Source: Nanobdellota archaeon
GTDB lineage: Archaea > Nanobdellota > Nanobdellia > Woesearchaeales > UBA583
DNA: 57,048 nucleotides
Reading direction: 5' to 3'
Assembly: GCA_022565615.1 (NCBI GenBank)
Contig: JAIUMM010000007.1
Coordinates: 1-57,048, forward strand
Under the pieces are notes generated by a model, which was not told the DNA's origin, searched no databases, and saw only the letters and a program-made list of their open reading frames with translations. The position numbers were made by a program, and so were the translations under genes. Numbering within the stretch: the stretch's first letter is position 1; every line of letters starts with the position of its first letter. Below, in pieces: positions 1 to 9,676 of the stretch.

Positions 1-2
1 AA

Positions 3-461
3 AGTATTGCAAAGGCTTTGAGTTCAATTCATTCAATTCATTGGAATTCACAAAAAGAAGAAGTATTTGTACATGGAGATTTTCACCCTGAAAATATTTT
101 AATTGAGAACAAAAAGGAGGAGGATGTAGTTATTATTGATTCTCCTTCTTCTGTAAAGGAGGATTTGAAGTATAGAGATCTTGCTATGTTTATGTATCAT
201 TTAAATTTTAAAATACCATATAAGTATAAATCTCTAAGGGCGTATTTAGTTGCACATGAATATTTAGAGTATTTTATGCGTGAGTATTGTAGATATTTTA
301 AAGAAGAGTTAGATTTAAAGGAGTTGAATAGATACAGAATTTGGACAAAGAAGAATCATATAAGAATTTTGAAAAAAACTAAAATGAATTGGTTTTTGAA
401 GAGAATTTTAATTATGCATTTGAAGTGGAGGATTTTTGTAGTGAAAAGCAAATCTTTTTAA
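3..461 (+). CDS. APH/LPS-kinase-like phosphotransferase, 5' truncated by window edge
   Basis: VHGDFHPENILIENKKEEDVVIIDS: HGDxHxxN catalytic loop followed by I-D-S/metal-binding region; frame is open upstream to the window edge. Confidence 0.6.
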   Translation, partial: SIAKALSSIHSIHWNSQKEEVFVHGDFHPENILIENKKEEDVVIIDSPSSVKEDLKYRDLAMFMYHLNFKIPYKYKSLRAYLVAHEYLEYFMREYCRYFKEELDLKELNRYRIWTKKNHIRILKKTKMNWFLKRILIMHLKWRIFVVKSKSF

Positions 462-483
462 AATCTATTTTTATTTATATTTT

Positions 484-1179
484 ATGAAAGAGTTAGCAAT
501 TACAATTGTTAAAAAATTTTTGATTTTCATTGAGAAGCAAAAAGCAAAGCAGGAGTTTAAACATAAGCAGATTAGTTCAATTGAATTTCAATTGAAAAAT
601 GATTATTTAAAAGAAGTTAGACCATATTCTTCAATTAATTTTTATCAGAGTTATCCACCTTTAAGAATTAGAGGAGCAAGACCTACATTGAGTAGGTTTC
701 AAATTTATGATTTAGAAAAACATCTAAAATCTGATATAAATATTTTAGATATTGGAGGAAATACTGGATTTTTTTCTCTTTTTGTATCTTCAAAAGTTAA
801 TAGTATTGATGTATTAGAAATTGAAGAACCATTTGCAAGAATTGGAAAAAAGTTAGCAAGATATGAGAAGATTGAAAATGTTCAATTTATTAATAAAGAT
901 TTTAAGAAATTCAACCCTTCTAAAAAATATGACTTAATTTTCAGTTTTGCAGTTCATGGACACACAAAAATGAAATTTAAAGATTATATTGAAAAAGTAT
1001 TTTCTCTGCTTTCAAAAGATGGGAAAGTTCTTATTGAATCTCATCCTATCATGTTTACTGCTAATGAGAATTTACTTAAAGAAGAGTTAGAGAGATTAGA
1101 TTTTGTAAAAATTATTTCATCTGGGAAATTAGATGATGATGGAAGATTGAGAACATTTTTTTATATTACTAGAAAATGA
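484..1179 (+). CDS. Class I SAM-dependent methyltransferase-like protein
   Basis: INILDIGGNTGFFSLFVSSKVNSIDVLEIE SAM-binding motif I. Confidence 0.7.
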   Translation: MKELAITIVKKFLIFIEKQKAKQEFKHKQISSIEFQLKNDYLKEVRPYSSINFYQSYPPLRIRGARPTLSRFQIYDLEKHLKSDINILDIGGNTGFFSLFVSSKVNSIDVLEIEEPFARIGKKLARYEKIENVQFINKDFKKFNPSKKYDLIFSFAVHGHTKMKFKDYIEKVFSLLSKDGKVLIESHPIMFTANENLLKEELERLDFVKIISSGKLDDDGRLRTFFYITRK

Positions 1180-1910
1180 TTGATAAAAATCCTCGTTTAA
1201 AGACTAAAGAAGATATTGTAATTAAAGATTTTTCTAAAGGGAAGAGGAGATTTAAAAAAGCCAGATTTGAAAAAGAGAAAAGTGTGTATGAGCAATTAGA
1301 AGAGACTCCTGTAAATACTCCTGAAATTGTTGAAGTTGATGAGGAGAATTTAGTGTTAGAGATTGAAAAGATAGCCAATAAAGATAAAAATAGAGAGGAT
1401 GAATTTAAAGTTGTGGAGGAGTTGGTAAAATTTCAATTTAGTGGAATTGAGCCAAAAAATTCTCTAATACTTAATATAATTGATTATCCATCTATAAGAT
1501 ATATTGCAAATGCAACTTCTTCAATTCATAAATTAGGATTTAAATTATATTGTAAAGTAATGTGGGAGTTAATAGATTATCATTTGAATTATCCTAAATT
1601 AAAAAAACCAATTGTTATACATAACGATTTTCATAGAAATAATTCTTTAAAGAGGAAAAATAATAATATAGCAATTATTGATGTTGAGAGTTGTATTAAA
1701 AGTAGGAGATGGGTCTTTAGAGATATTGTACATTTTAGTTATAATAAACAGTCAAATTCATTTGATGAAGAATTAATTAATTATTATATCTCTTTATGTC
1801 CAAAAACACTTAGAAGATTCTCCAAAAAACAAATAGAAAAAGAGAAGAAGATGGGGAGGATATTTCATAAATTGTTAAGATTATATTATAACCATATTAT
1901 AACCATATAA
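1176..1910 (+). CDS. LPS-kinase/APH-like phosphotransferase
   Basis: PIVIHNDFHRNNSLKRKNNNIAIIDVES resembles HxDxHxxN...D kinase core; overlaps previous stop. Confidence 0.55.
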   Translation: MIDKNPRLKTKEDIVIKDFSKGKRRFKKARFEKEKSVYEQLEETPVNTPEIVEVDEENLVLEIEKIANKDKNREDEFKVVEELVKFQFSGIEPKNSLILNIIDYPSIRYIANATSSIHKLGFKLYCKVMWELIDYHLNYPKLKKPIVIHNDFHRNNSLKRKNNNIAIIDVESCIKSRRWVFRDIVHFSYNKQSNSFDEELINYYISLCPKTLRRFSKKQIEKEKKMGRIFHKLLRLYYNHIITI

Positions 1911-1974
1911 TATATCAAAATACATTTTAAAATAGATAGTAATATAAATAATTGATTTTTTTAAATAAAGTAGA

Positions 1975-2718
1975 ATGTATAGCAAATTAGTTTTAAATTT
2001 ATTTTGGGAATTAGAGAAAGAAAATATAGATTTTTGTATATTTAAAAGTTTAGAAAGACTTGACAAAGATTTATCAGGAGATGGAGAAGACATAGATATT
2101 TTATTTAATAAAAAAGATTTGAAAAAATTAGAACCAATTCTTAGAAAAAATAATTTTAAAAAAGTTTTATGGCCAAGGAATTATAATGGAATTTTCATGT
2201 ATGTAGGGTATGATTTTGACAAAAATAAAACTTTTTCCCTTCATTTTCACTATAAACTAAGATTTGGGCCAAGTAGATATATATTAGGTAAAAAGATAAA
2301 ACTTAAAGAATATCGGTGGAATTTTGAAAAACTTATATTGAAAAATAAAATAACTAAAAATGAAATTAATATAATCTCTGAAAAAGATGAATTTTTATTT
2401 TTAATTGCTAGATTGTTATTAAAAAATTCATTTGATGAAGATGATACTAATAGATGTGAATATTTAAGAAAAAATCTAAGAATTACAGATTTTCCAAAAA
2501 AAGATTTCATAATTCCAATGGAAGAACTTTTATTAAAAAAATTGAATAAAAGGCAAGTTAAAATTTACCAAGTTAAATATTTAAAAAAATTAAAATCTTT
2601 TTTATTAAGAAGTTCTAAACTTAGAAGAGAAAAAATATTAAATCAATTTTTTGAGATTTTGAATTATTTCTTATATTCAATAAGGCTAATATTTGGACTT
2701 AATAAAAAAATAAAATGA
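1975..2718 (+). CDS. Nucleotidyltransferase-like protein of surface-polysaccharide type
   Basis: ENIDFCIFKSLERLDKDLSGDGEDIDILFNKKDL resembles a GD.DiDil nucleotidyltransferase core. Confidence 0.4.
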   Translation: MYSKLVLNLFWELEKENIDFCIFKSLERLDKDLSGDGEDIDILFNKKDLKKLEPILRKNNFKKVLWPRNYNGIFMYVGYDFDKNKTFSLHFHYKLRFGPSRYILGKKIKLKEYRWNFEKLILKNKITKNEINIISEKDEFLFLIARLLLKNSFDEDDTNRCEYLRKNLRITDFPKKDFIIPMEELLLKKLNKRQVKIYQVKYLKKLKSFLLRSSKLRREKILNQFFEILNYFLYSIRLIFGLNKKIK

Positions 2719-2753
2719 TAATCTTTTTAAACATTAGGAAATAGTATTATTTA

Positions 2754-4187
2754 ATGAATTATTTTGATGAAACAAGACTTGATGTTATTATTAAATATTT
2801 GTATGTTAAAGCATATGTTGAAAACAATAATTATCAATATTATAAAAATCTCTACATAAATAGTATTAAATTAATCAATGGAGGAATTGAAGATGATAAA
2901 AGTTCAGTTGATAATTTTTTAGAAAAATTTAATACTTTAATTGATTCAATTCAAAAAAAAGGCTTTGATAAAAATTTCCCAATTCCTGTTGGAGAGAACA
3001 ATATAATATTAAATGGAGCTCATAGACTTGCAGTTTGTATGTATTTTAATATTGAGCCTAAAATAGAAAATAAAAAAGAAATTTCAAAATGTAATTATGA
3101 TTTAGATTTTTTTAAAAAAGGAGGAATAAAAGAAAAGGATATATTTAAATTAATTAATACTTATTCAAAATTTAAACAACAATTAAATATATTTATTTTA
3201 TGGGAACCTTCAAAAAAATATTGGAATAAAATAAAAACTGATATATCTAAAGAGTATCAAATTATATTTGATTATACTTTTAAACTTGATAAAAAATCAA
3301 TGAGAAATCTAATTAGGGAGATGTATGTTTTTGAATATAATTTTGAAAATTCTAATTATATTGATTTGAAAATAAAAAATTTAGAGCATTTTTCGAGAAA
3401 TCAATATTTCTATGTAATAATAACCAAAAGTAAAAAAGAAAAAGAATTTGATAGAGGTGGCAAAATAGCATTAGAAGATTTGATAAACTTGAAAGAAAAG
3501 ATTAGAGATAAGATGAATAAAATATTACCTAAAGAATTATTTATAACTCTACATACTAATGATAATTTATCTCATTCTCAATATTTAATTAATTTAATAT
3601 TTAATGACAATAATTTAAAGTACTTGAATTTAAGGAGCAAAAAATTTGTAAACAAACTAGATAAGAAATTATTACAATTTCAAAAAATTTTAAATCTAAA
3701 AGATATTTCAAAACAAGAAATTTGTATTGTTGAGGATTCAGTTTTAGAATTATGTGGTATTAGAGAGAGTAAGGATTTAGATATAATTTCCAAAACTTCT
3801 TTGAATTTTGAATATAATGATGAATTTATTGAAACTCATAAAAGAGATATTAATATTGAAAAAACAAAAATTTCAGATGATGAAATTATTTACAATCACG
3901 ATTATCATTTTTATTATAAAGGATTTAAATTTATGAATTTAGAACTAATAAAATTAAGAAAAGATAAGCATAATAAAAAAGAAGCATTTGATATAAAATT
4001 AATTGATAATTTTTTAAAACAAAAACAACATAATAAAATTAATTATTTAGAAGAAATTAACTTTAAAATAAGAGTATTTATATTTTCAATTTACTGGAAA
4101 ATTGTTAAAATATCAATTAAGTATTTAAGTGAATCTCAAAAAAATTTTATTAAAAAAATATTAAAATTTTTAAGAATTAAGTTTTAA
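2754..4187 (+). CDS. ParB-like N-terminal domain plus nucleotidyltransferase-like C-terminal region
   Basis: FPIPVGENNIILNGAHRLAVCMYFNIEP (ParB-type GxHR); VEDSVLELCGIRESKDLDII in C-terminal half. Confidence 0.4.
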   Translation: MNYFDETRLDVIIKYLYVKAYVENNNYQYYKNLYINSIKLINGGIEDDKSSVDNFLEKFNTLIDSIQKKGFDKNFPIPVGENNIILNGAHRLAVCMYFNIEPKIENKKEISKCNYDLDFFKKGGIKEKDIFKLINTYSKFKQQLNIFILWEPSKKYWNKIKTDISKEYQIIFDYTFKLDKKSMRNLIREMYVFEYNFENSNYIDLKIKNLEHFSRNQYFYVIITKSKKEKEFDRGGKIALEDLINLKEKIRDKMNKILPKELFITLHTNDNLSHSQYLINLIFNDNNLKYLNLRSKKFVNKLDKKLLQFQKILNLKDISKQEICIVEDSVLELCGIRESKDLDIISKTSLNFEYNDEFIETHKRDINIEKTKISDDEIIYNHDYHFYYKGFKFMNLELIKLRKDKHNKKEAFDIKLIDNFLKQKQHNKINYLEEINFKIRVFIFSIYWKIVKISIKYLSESQKNFIKKILKFLRIKF

Positions 4188-4229
4188 TTCTCCCAAAAAT
4201 ACTTAAAGAGGATTCTCCCAAATACTGAT

Positions 4230-5213
4230 ATGGATTATAAACTTAGACTTAAACTTGGGTATTTAATGAAAAAACTTAGAACATATAAAATTCTCACTCC
4301 TCTTTTTATGGTATATGATTTTAACCCAATTATAAGATTTAAATTATTATTTAATGAAATTACATACTATGACCCTTTTGATAATACACTAAAATCAATG
4401 AAAAAAGAACTCTCAAAACCTAAAAAGAAAGGAATTAGTGGATTTATGAGATTAAGAAATGAAGAAGATTATCTTGAAAGTGTAGTTGAGAGTTGTATTA
4501 ACTATATAGATGAATTAATTATTGTATATAATGATTGTACAGATTCAACTCCTAAAATAATTAAACAATTAGAAAAAAAATATCCAACTAAAATTAAAAG
4601 TTTTGAGTATAAACCTTTAGTGTATCCTCAAGGCTCAGAAGAATATAAAAAACTTCCTTATAACTCAAAACATAGTTTAGTAAATTATTATAATTTCTCA
4701 CTTGCACAAGTATCATACAATTACGCAGTAAAAATAGATGGGGATGATTTTTTAATTCCACAACTTCTTAAAAAAAAAGTTGAATATATCAAACAAAAAC
4801 AACCAAATAAATATTTAGTATTTGCAGGAATTAATTTATGGTCACATGAAAAAAAAATATATGTACAAGGTTCAGATGCATTCGCAGGGGGACTTGATAG
4901 AGGCTTTTTTCCAATAAAACCTCACATGCATCATTTCAAAGGAGAAAATTATGAAGTTTTTTTTCCAGGACTTCATTATAAAAGTTTAGGATTATTATAT
5001 TTCCATTTAAAAGGTATGAAACAAGACAGAGGACTTGCAAACTATAAATTTAAAAATTCAAAAAATGAATTTTGGGAGTATGTTATGGAAAACCAAATTA
5101 AAGAAGATGTCAAAAAATTACAATTAACTCCATTTAATACATTTAAAAAAGAACAAAAAATTCCAAATTATGTTCCAAATCCAGATTCTTTAAATATTCC
5201 AATTTATAAATAA
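4230..5213 (+). CDS. Glycosyltransferase family 2-like protein
   Basis: GISGFMRLRNEEDYLESVVESCINYIDELIIVYNDCTDST...KIDGDDFLI. Confidence 0.7.
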   Translation: MDYKLRLKLGYLMKKLRTYKILTPLFMVYDFNPIIRFKLLFNEITYYDPFDNTLKSMKKELSKPKKKGISGFMRLRNEEDYLESVVESCINYIDELIIVYNDCTDSTPKIIKQLEKKYPTKIKSFEYKPLVYPQGSEEYKKLPYNSKHSLVNYYNFSLAQVSYNYAVKIDGDDFLIPQLLKKKVEYIKQKQPNKYLVFAGINLWSHEKKIYVQGSDAFAGGLDRGFFPIKPHMHHFKGENYEVFFPGLHYKSLGLLYFHLKGMKQDRGLANYKFKNSKNEFWEYVMENQIKEDVKKLQLTPFNTFKKEQKIPNYVPNPDSLNIPIYK

Positions 5214-5220
5214 AAAAAGT

Positions 5221-6015
5221 TTACTTTCTCCTTCTCTCCAATAGATTAAATAACCACAATATTAAGGAGGTGGGAATTAACAACAACATCCTCTCCAATA
5301 TCATCCGAACCTCACCACGAACACCAAATCTCATTCTATACTGCTTCTTTGCATGCTTCTTAACTAATAACGTAGTTCTCAAACTCTTCTTAGTCATCAA
5401 AGATTTCACTTGATTGTCATGTATTCTATACTTCAATAATGGCTCATGAATAATACTAAACTTAGCACCATAATTGTAAAACCTCAACCACAAATCATAA
5501 TCCTCAGCAGAATTAAATTCATAAGAATACACACCCAAACTTGTAATCAAACTCTTTTTAAACATCACACTAGGATGTGCAAGAGGACTCTTAATTCTAA
5601 TTACAGAGCCAATATCATCACTATATTTACGAGAACCCAAACTCTTACCAGAACTATCTATAAAAATAATATCACTTCCAACAACATCATACCCACTATC
5701 TAATATTTTAACTTGCTTCTCAAAACGAAGCTTTGAACTAATATCATCACTATCCATACGAGCAATATACTCTCCTGTAGCGTGAGAGAGACCATGATTT
5801 AGAGTACCACTCACACCCAAATTCTTCTCATTTCTAAAAACTTTAATTCTAGAATCAGAAAAAGAATCAATTACAGACAACGAATCATCACTAGAACAAT
5901 CATCTACAATAATTAATTCAAAATCAGCAAATGACTGCTCCAAGATAGAAGAAATAGCCTCTTTTAAATATTTTGAGCCATTATAATTTGGCATAACCAC
6001 AGATACTCTAACCAT
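5221..6015 (-). CDS. Glycosyltransferase family 2
   Basis: VSVVMPNYNGSKYLKEAISSILEQSFADFELIIVDDCSSDDS...RMDSDD: classical GT2 motifs. Confidence 0.9.
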   Translation of the reverse strand: MVRVSVVMPNYNGSKYLKEAISSILEQSFADFELIIVDDCSSDDSLSVIDSFSDSRIKVFRNEKNLGVSGTLNHGLSHATGEYIARMDSDDISSKLRFEKQVKILDSGYDVVGSDIIFIDSSGKSLGSRKYSDDIGSVIRIKSPLAHPSVMFKKSLITSLGVYSYEFNSAEDYDLWLRFYNYGAKFSIIHEPLLKYRIHDNQVKSLMTKKSLRTTLLVKKHAKKQYRMRFGVRGEVRMILERMLLLIPTSLILWLFNLLERRRK

Positions 6016-6053
6016 TCTACTAATTTTAAAACTTAAGAGTTTAAAAAAGTTAC

Positions 6054-6377
6054 TTATAAGTCAAAAGAATTCTTAGACATAATTCTTTTAAGTTTATCAA
6101 TTACTTCTTGTTGGTCATTCTTTTTAGAAACATCCAAAAAAGTAATTATTTCATTCTCCTCAAATACAATTATAGTATTATTACTTTTTACAAAATAAAA
6201 TCTAAATGATTTATATTTAAGTTCTTTTAATTGATATTTCTTTGAATTAAAAAGAATTTTTCCTTTTTGGGGATTTTGTTCTAATGTTTTTAGAAATTCA
6301 AAAACTTCAATAGATTCTTTTTTAAAAATTTTGTAGATTTTTTTAATTAAGTTAGAATCAATTTTAACTATTGCCAT
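6054..6377 (-). CDS. RelE/ParE-like toxin candidate
   Basis: Small protein translationally overlapping an upstream small ORF; FLKTLEQNPQKGKILFNSKKYQLKELKYKSFRFYFVKSNNTIIV pattern typical of RelE superfamily. Confidence 0.6.
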   Translation of the reverse strand: MAIVKIDSNLIKKIYKIFKKESIEVFEFLKTLEQNPQKGKILFNSKKYQLKELKYKSFRFYFVKSNNTIIVFEENEIITFLDVSKKNDQQEVIDKLKRIMSKNSFDL

Positions 6378-6568
6378 TTTTTCTTAGCATCTAAAATTGC
6401 TTCATCAATAGATATAGTATCAACATCTTCAAGATATTTTTCAATCTTTAAATCTATATAATCTAAAATAATAGAGTCTAGAAGTGTAGAAATATCTTTA
6501 TCCTCTTTAACAATCATTTTAAGTGCATTATATGAAGAAGACGAAATATCTATAGTTGTGGATGTCAT
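6368..6568 (-). CDS. Antitoxin candidate paired with downstream RelE-like ORF
   Basis: 66 aa, overlaps the toxin ORF, N-terminal ribbon-like DISSSSYNALKMI, acidic. Confidence 0.5.
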   Translation of the reverse strand: MTSTTIDISSSSYNALKMIVKEDKDISTLLDSIILDYIDLKIEKYLEDVDTISIDEAILDAKKKWQ

Positions 6569-6610
6569 ACAACATGTAATATTTAGAAATATTTAAACTT
6601 TTGTATTAAT

Positions 6611-6684
6611 CATTAAACGACTGCTCCAATATAGAAATATTTAGCACCATTACACTCACGCATAACCACAGACACTCTAACCAT
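6611..6684 (-). pseudogene. Decayed duplicate of the 5' end of the GT2 gene at 5221..6015
   Basis: Reverse strand reads MVRVSVVMRECNGAKYFYIGAVV; nucleotide match to the GT2 start (MVRVSVVMPNYNGSKY...) with an internal deletion. Confidence 0.7.
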
Positions 6685-6686
6685 TT

Positions 6687-8024
6687 TTATTTCATAACCT
6701 CCCAATATCCTCCTTTATCAGGTCCTACTCTTTTTATAATACCTTCTTTTTTTAATTTTTGTAAATTATATTCAACTCCTCTTCTAGTTAAATTAGTTAT
6801 TCTTTCTAAACCTTTTTGCGTTATATAAGGATTTTTTTTAATTCCTTCAAGAATTTTCTCCACAGTTTTCTCCACAGTTTTCTCCACAGTTTTCTCCACA
6901 GTTTTCTTAGAACTTTCAAAGACATTTTGAGAATTAGAGTATATAGTTGTAAAAAAGTAATCATTATAGTCAAATTCTACTGTATTTCCATTTAACTTAG
7001 AATAATCTCTAATTCTTTGAATTCCAGTACCCGCTTTTTCCATAAAATGAGTTTTTGAAATTAAATCAGCAATTAATCTATTTCTAGGAACGCTCATAGT
7101 TCCAAATTTTTCTTTTGAAAACATCAAACTCCCTGGATTATTTATTATAATTCTATTTTTTAACTTTTCAACTGCAACATCAACCATCTCATTAAAATAA
7201 TCTCTATGAATTACAGCATTAACAATAGCTTCTCTATAAACTTCTAAAGAATATTCAGGGTACTCCTCTCTTTTAATCCCCTTAATTTCAAAACGAACTG
7301 GCACTCTATCTCGTAAATACTCAACAGCAAATTCAATATTTCCAACAATTCCTTTATCAACCTCTTTTTTATCTAAAATATCAACTCTATTACTATCACT
7401 AAAATGAATACAACGAATCTTTGAACTCTTAAAGTACTTGTAAGGTTCTTTTGCAAACATTAATACACCTGCATTTGTAAATCCATCGTCATTTAACACT
7501 TGTAAATTTGTTAAAATCTCCTCTCTTTTCAAATTATTTGAAATACCCGCAAGTTTTAAATAATACAAAAATTTATCATCATCAAAATCTTCCCATTTAA
7601 ACTTTTCACAAATTTGCTCATCAAATCTCAAATTTCCAGATTTAATAGATAATTTTAAAATTTCATCCCTTTTGAGTTTTTGAGAATTAGCACCAATTCT
7701 TAAAAAAAACCCTTCTCTACATGAATATGGCTTATTCATACCTTCTTTTACATCAACAATAAGAATATTTTCAAACTCTACAATATCAATTACAATAGAA
7801 GGATCACATCCTCTTGCAGAATCAATTAACTGGGATTTTAATCTATTAGTATGTTCAATACCTTTAATTTCTCCATTATCAGTAATTCCATAAAAAATTT
7901 TACCACCGCAAGCATTTGAAAAAGCAACCAACTCCTTTGAAAATGTCTTATCAAAACCCTCTTTAAATTCAACAAATTGACCTTCTCCTTTTCTTAAAAT
8001 AATATCTAATTCATCTCTATTCAT
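6687..8024 (-). CDS. Schlafen/AlbA_2-domain ATP-binding protein with C-terminal wHTH
   Basis: GEGQFVEFKEGFDKTFSKELVAFSNACGGKIFYGITDNGEIKGI; IVNAVIHRDY; C-terminal HTH; KTVE repeat linker. Confidence 0.85.
   Translation of the reverse strand: MNRDELDIILRKGEGQFVEFKEGFDKTFSKELVAFSNACGGKIFYGITDNGEIKGIEHTNRLKSQLIDSARGCDPSIVIDIVEFENILIVDVKEGMNKPYSCREGFFLRIGANSQKLKRDEILKLSIKSGNLRFDEQICEKFKWEDFDDDKFLYYLKLAGISNNLKREEILTNLQVLNDDGFTNAGVLMFAKEPYKYFKSSKIRCIHFSDSNRVDILDKKEVDKGIVGNIEFAVEYLRDRVPVRFEIKGIKREEYPEYSLEVYREAIVNAVIHRDYFNEMVDVAVEKLKNRIIINNPGSLMFSKEKFGTMSVPRNRLIADLISKTHFMEKAGTGIQRIRDYSKLNGNTVEFDYNDYFFTTIYSNSQNVFESSKKTVEKTVEKTVEKTVEKILEGIKKNPYITQKGLERITNLTRRGVEYNLQKLKKEGIIKRVGPDKGGYWEVMK
6856..6903 (+). 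repeat. 4 x 12-bp in-frame tandem repeat (encodes EKTV x4 on minus strand)
   Basis: TTCTCCACAGTT repeated four times. Confidence 0.95.
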
Positions 8025-8091
8025 TTATCAACTAAAATTTATAATAATATCAAAAATTAATACTTTAAATAATTTATTCTTACCTAAGAAT

Positions 8092-8286
8092 TTACAAATC
8101 ATCAATTTCTTCATAAGACATGACTTTAACATCATTACTTGCAATTTGTTTATCAGAAGTAGCAATTTCTCTAAGTAATTCTTCCTAATCTTGTAAAATT
8201 TCAATAGTACTCAGAGTAGATTCAAGATTACTTATCTCCTCTAAAAAGTCTTCATATAATTGATTAGAAATTTCAAGTTTTATCAT
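8092..8286 (-). pseudogene. Antitoxin-like gene interrupted by in-frame TAG
   Basis: MIKLEISNQLYEDFLEEISNLESTLSTIEILQD*EELLREIATSDKQIASNDVKVMSYEEIDDL; TAG at 8185-8187, same frame open on both sides. Confidence 0.55.
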
Positions 8287-8381
8287 ACAAACATTAATGT
8301 TTAGAGATGACTTAAAAATTTTATGAAGATTACATTTTAGAATTAGAAACATTTCTAAAATAAAATACATAAGACTCTTTT

Positions 8382-9593
8382 TTACTTAACATTAAAAGGA
8401 AAAAATGTCTTTTTCAAATCTTGCCTTGCAAAAGATAAAAGTTTAAAATCTCCTTCATACATTTTAGAAATTTTCTCAATATTTTTAAAATCAGAACTTT
8501 TTAAAGAAGTCTTATATTTTAATTTATACCCAATAAGTTTTTTATTATCTTCAATAATAAAGTCAATCTCACTTCCTTTTTTATCTTGCCAGTATGAAAT
8601 TTTATTATATTTGTATAGTAATTGAAGTAATAAAAAAGACTCTAGTAAACTCCCTTTATCTTGTCTTAAATGAACACCATTAAAATTTTTTTGAAAATGA
8701 TTACAAACACCTGAGTCAATAAAGTACACTTTAAACATTTTAACTAACTCCTTACTCTTATTAGTAAAGTATGGCCTTACAATTTTAATAACAAATGTTT
8801 CTTCTAAAATTTCTAAATATTTAAGTACCATATGTTGAGATATCTTCAATTGCTCAGAAACATCAAGAACATTTAATTTACCACCATTATTAATTGCAAT
8901 ATATTCAATTAATCGTTTTACTCCTACAATTTCTTCAACTTGAAGATAATCCCTTAATTCTCTTTTAATAAATAAATCAAAAATAGACTCTAAATATCTC
9001 ACTTTCTCAGCTTTTTCTTGCAGAGTAACTTCAATATATCCTCCATAAATTAGATATTCCTCAAATAACTCTATAAAGTTAGAATTTAGATGTGAAAACT
9101 CTAATTCTAAAGATTTATATTTATTAAATACATTAATATCAAAATTCTTTAATCTTAGAAATTCCTCAAAACTTAAAGAATATAAATGATGAACAAACTT
9201 TCTACCAGCTAAACTCTCTTGAATAGAATTTAATATTGCAAGAGAAGAAGAGCCTGAAGCGTATATTTTTATATTTTGATGATTATCATATATATTTTTA
9301 AAAATCTTACTCATAGTAGAATATCTTTGAAATTCATCTAAAAAAACATAGAAATTTTTAGAACTATTTTCTTCATATCCTTGTAATTTTAAATAAGAAA
9401 TACAATTAGAGTATGTATTCACTTTTTCAAAATTTTCAAGAACATCTAAGTCTAAATACACTCCTTTTAATTCATGAGCCAATTGTTTTAAAATAGTAGT
9501 TTTACCCACTTGCCTAGGTCCAATTATTATTGAAACTTTTTTAGAATCTTTTTCCCTAAGTAACGTAAAATACAAATCTCTTTTAAAATCCAT
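8382..9593 (-). CDS. AAA ATPase, DUF4143-type
   Basis: IIGPRQVGKTTILKQLAHEL Walker A; VFLDEFQRY Walker B; C-terminal EIDFIIEDNKKLIGYKLKY nuclease-fold-like region. Confidence 0.85.
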   Translation of the reverse strand: MDFKRDLYFTLLREKDSKKVSIIIGPRQVGKTTILKQLAHELKGVYLDLDVLENFEKVNTYSNCISYLKLQGYEENSSKNFYVFLDEFQRYSTMSKIFKNIYDNHQNIKIYASGSSSLAILNSIQESLAGRKFVHHLYSLSFEEFLRLKNFDINVFNKYKSLELEFSHLNSNFIELFEEYLIYGGYIEVTLQEKAEKVRYLESIFDLFIKRELRDYLQVEEIVGVKRLIEYIAINNGGKLNVLDVSEQLKISQHMVLKYLEILEETFVIKIVRPYFTNKSKELVKMFKVYFIDSGVCNHFQKNFNGVHLRQDKGSLLESFLLLQLLYKYNKISYWQDKKGSEIDFIIEDNKKLIGYKLKYKTSLKSSDFKNIEKISKMYEGDFKLLSFARQDLKKTFFPFNVK

Positions 9594-9607
9594 ATATTAT
9601 ATATGAA

Positions 9608-9671
9608 GTACTATTTTAAAAACTTTTCCAAAATAGTTCGAACTATTTTAGACAGCATTTGAAAATAGTTC
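9608..9671. promoter_or_regulatory. Cluster of GAACTATTTT half-sites including a perfect 20-bp palindrome
   Basis: AAAATAGTTCGAACTATTTT at 9630-9649; AAAATAGTTC at 9662-9671; GTACTATTTT at 9608-9617. Confidence 0.5.
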
Positions 9672-9676
9672 TTTTT

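Noticed and set aside
2250-2510. 86-aa minus-strand ORF
   Set aside because: Antisense shadow in AT-rich coding sequence
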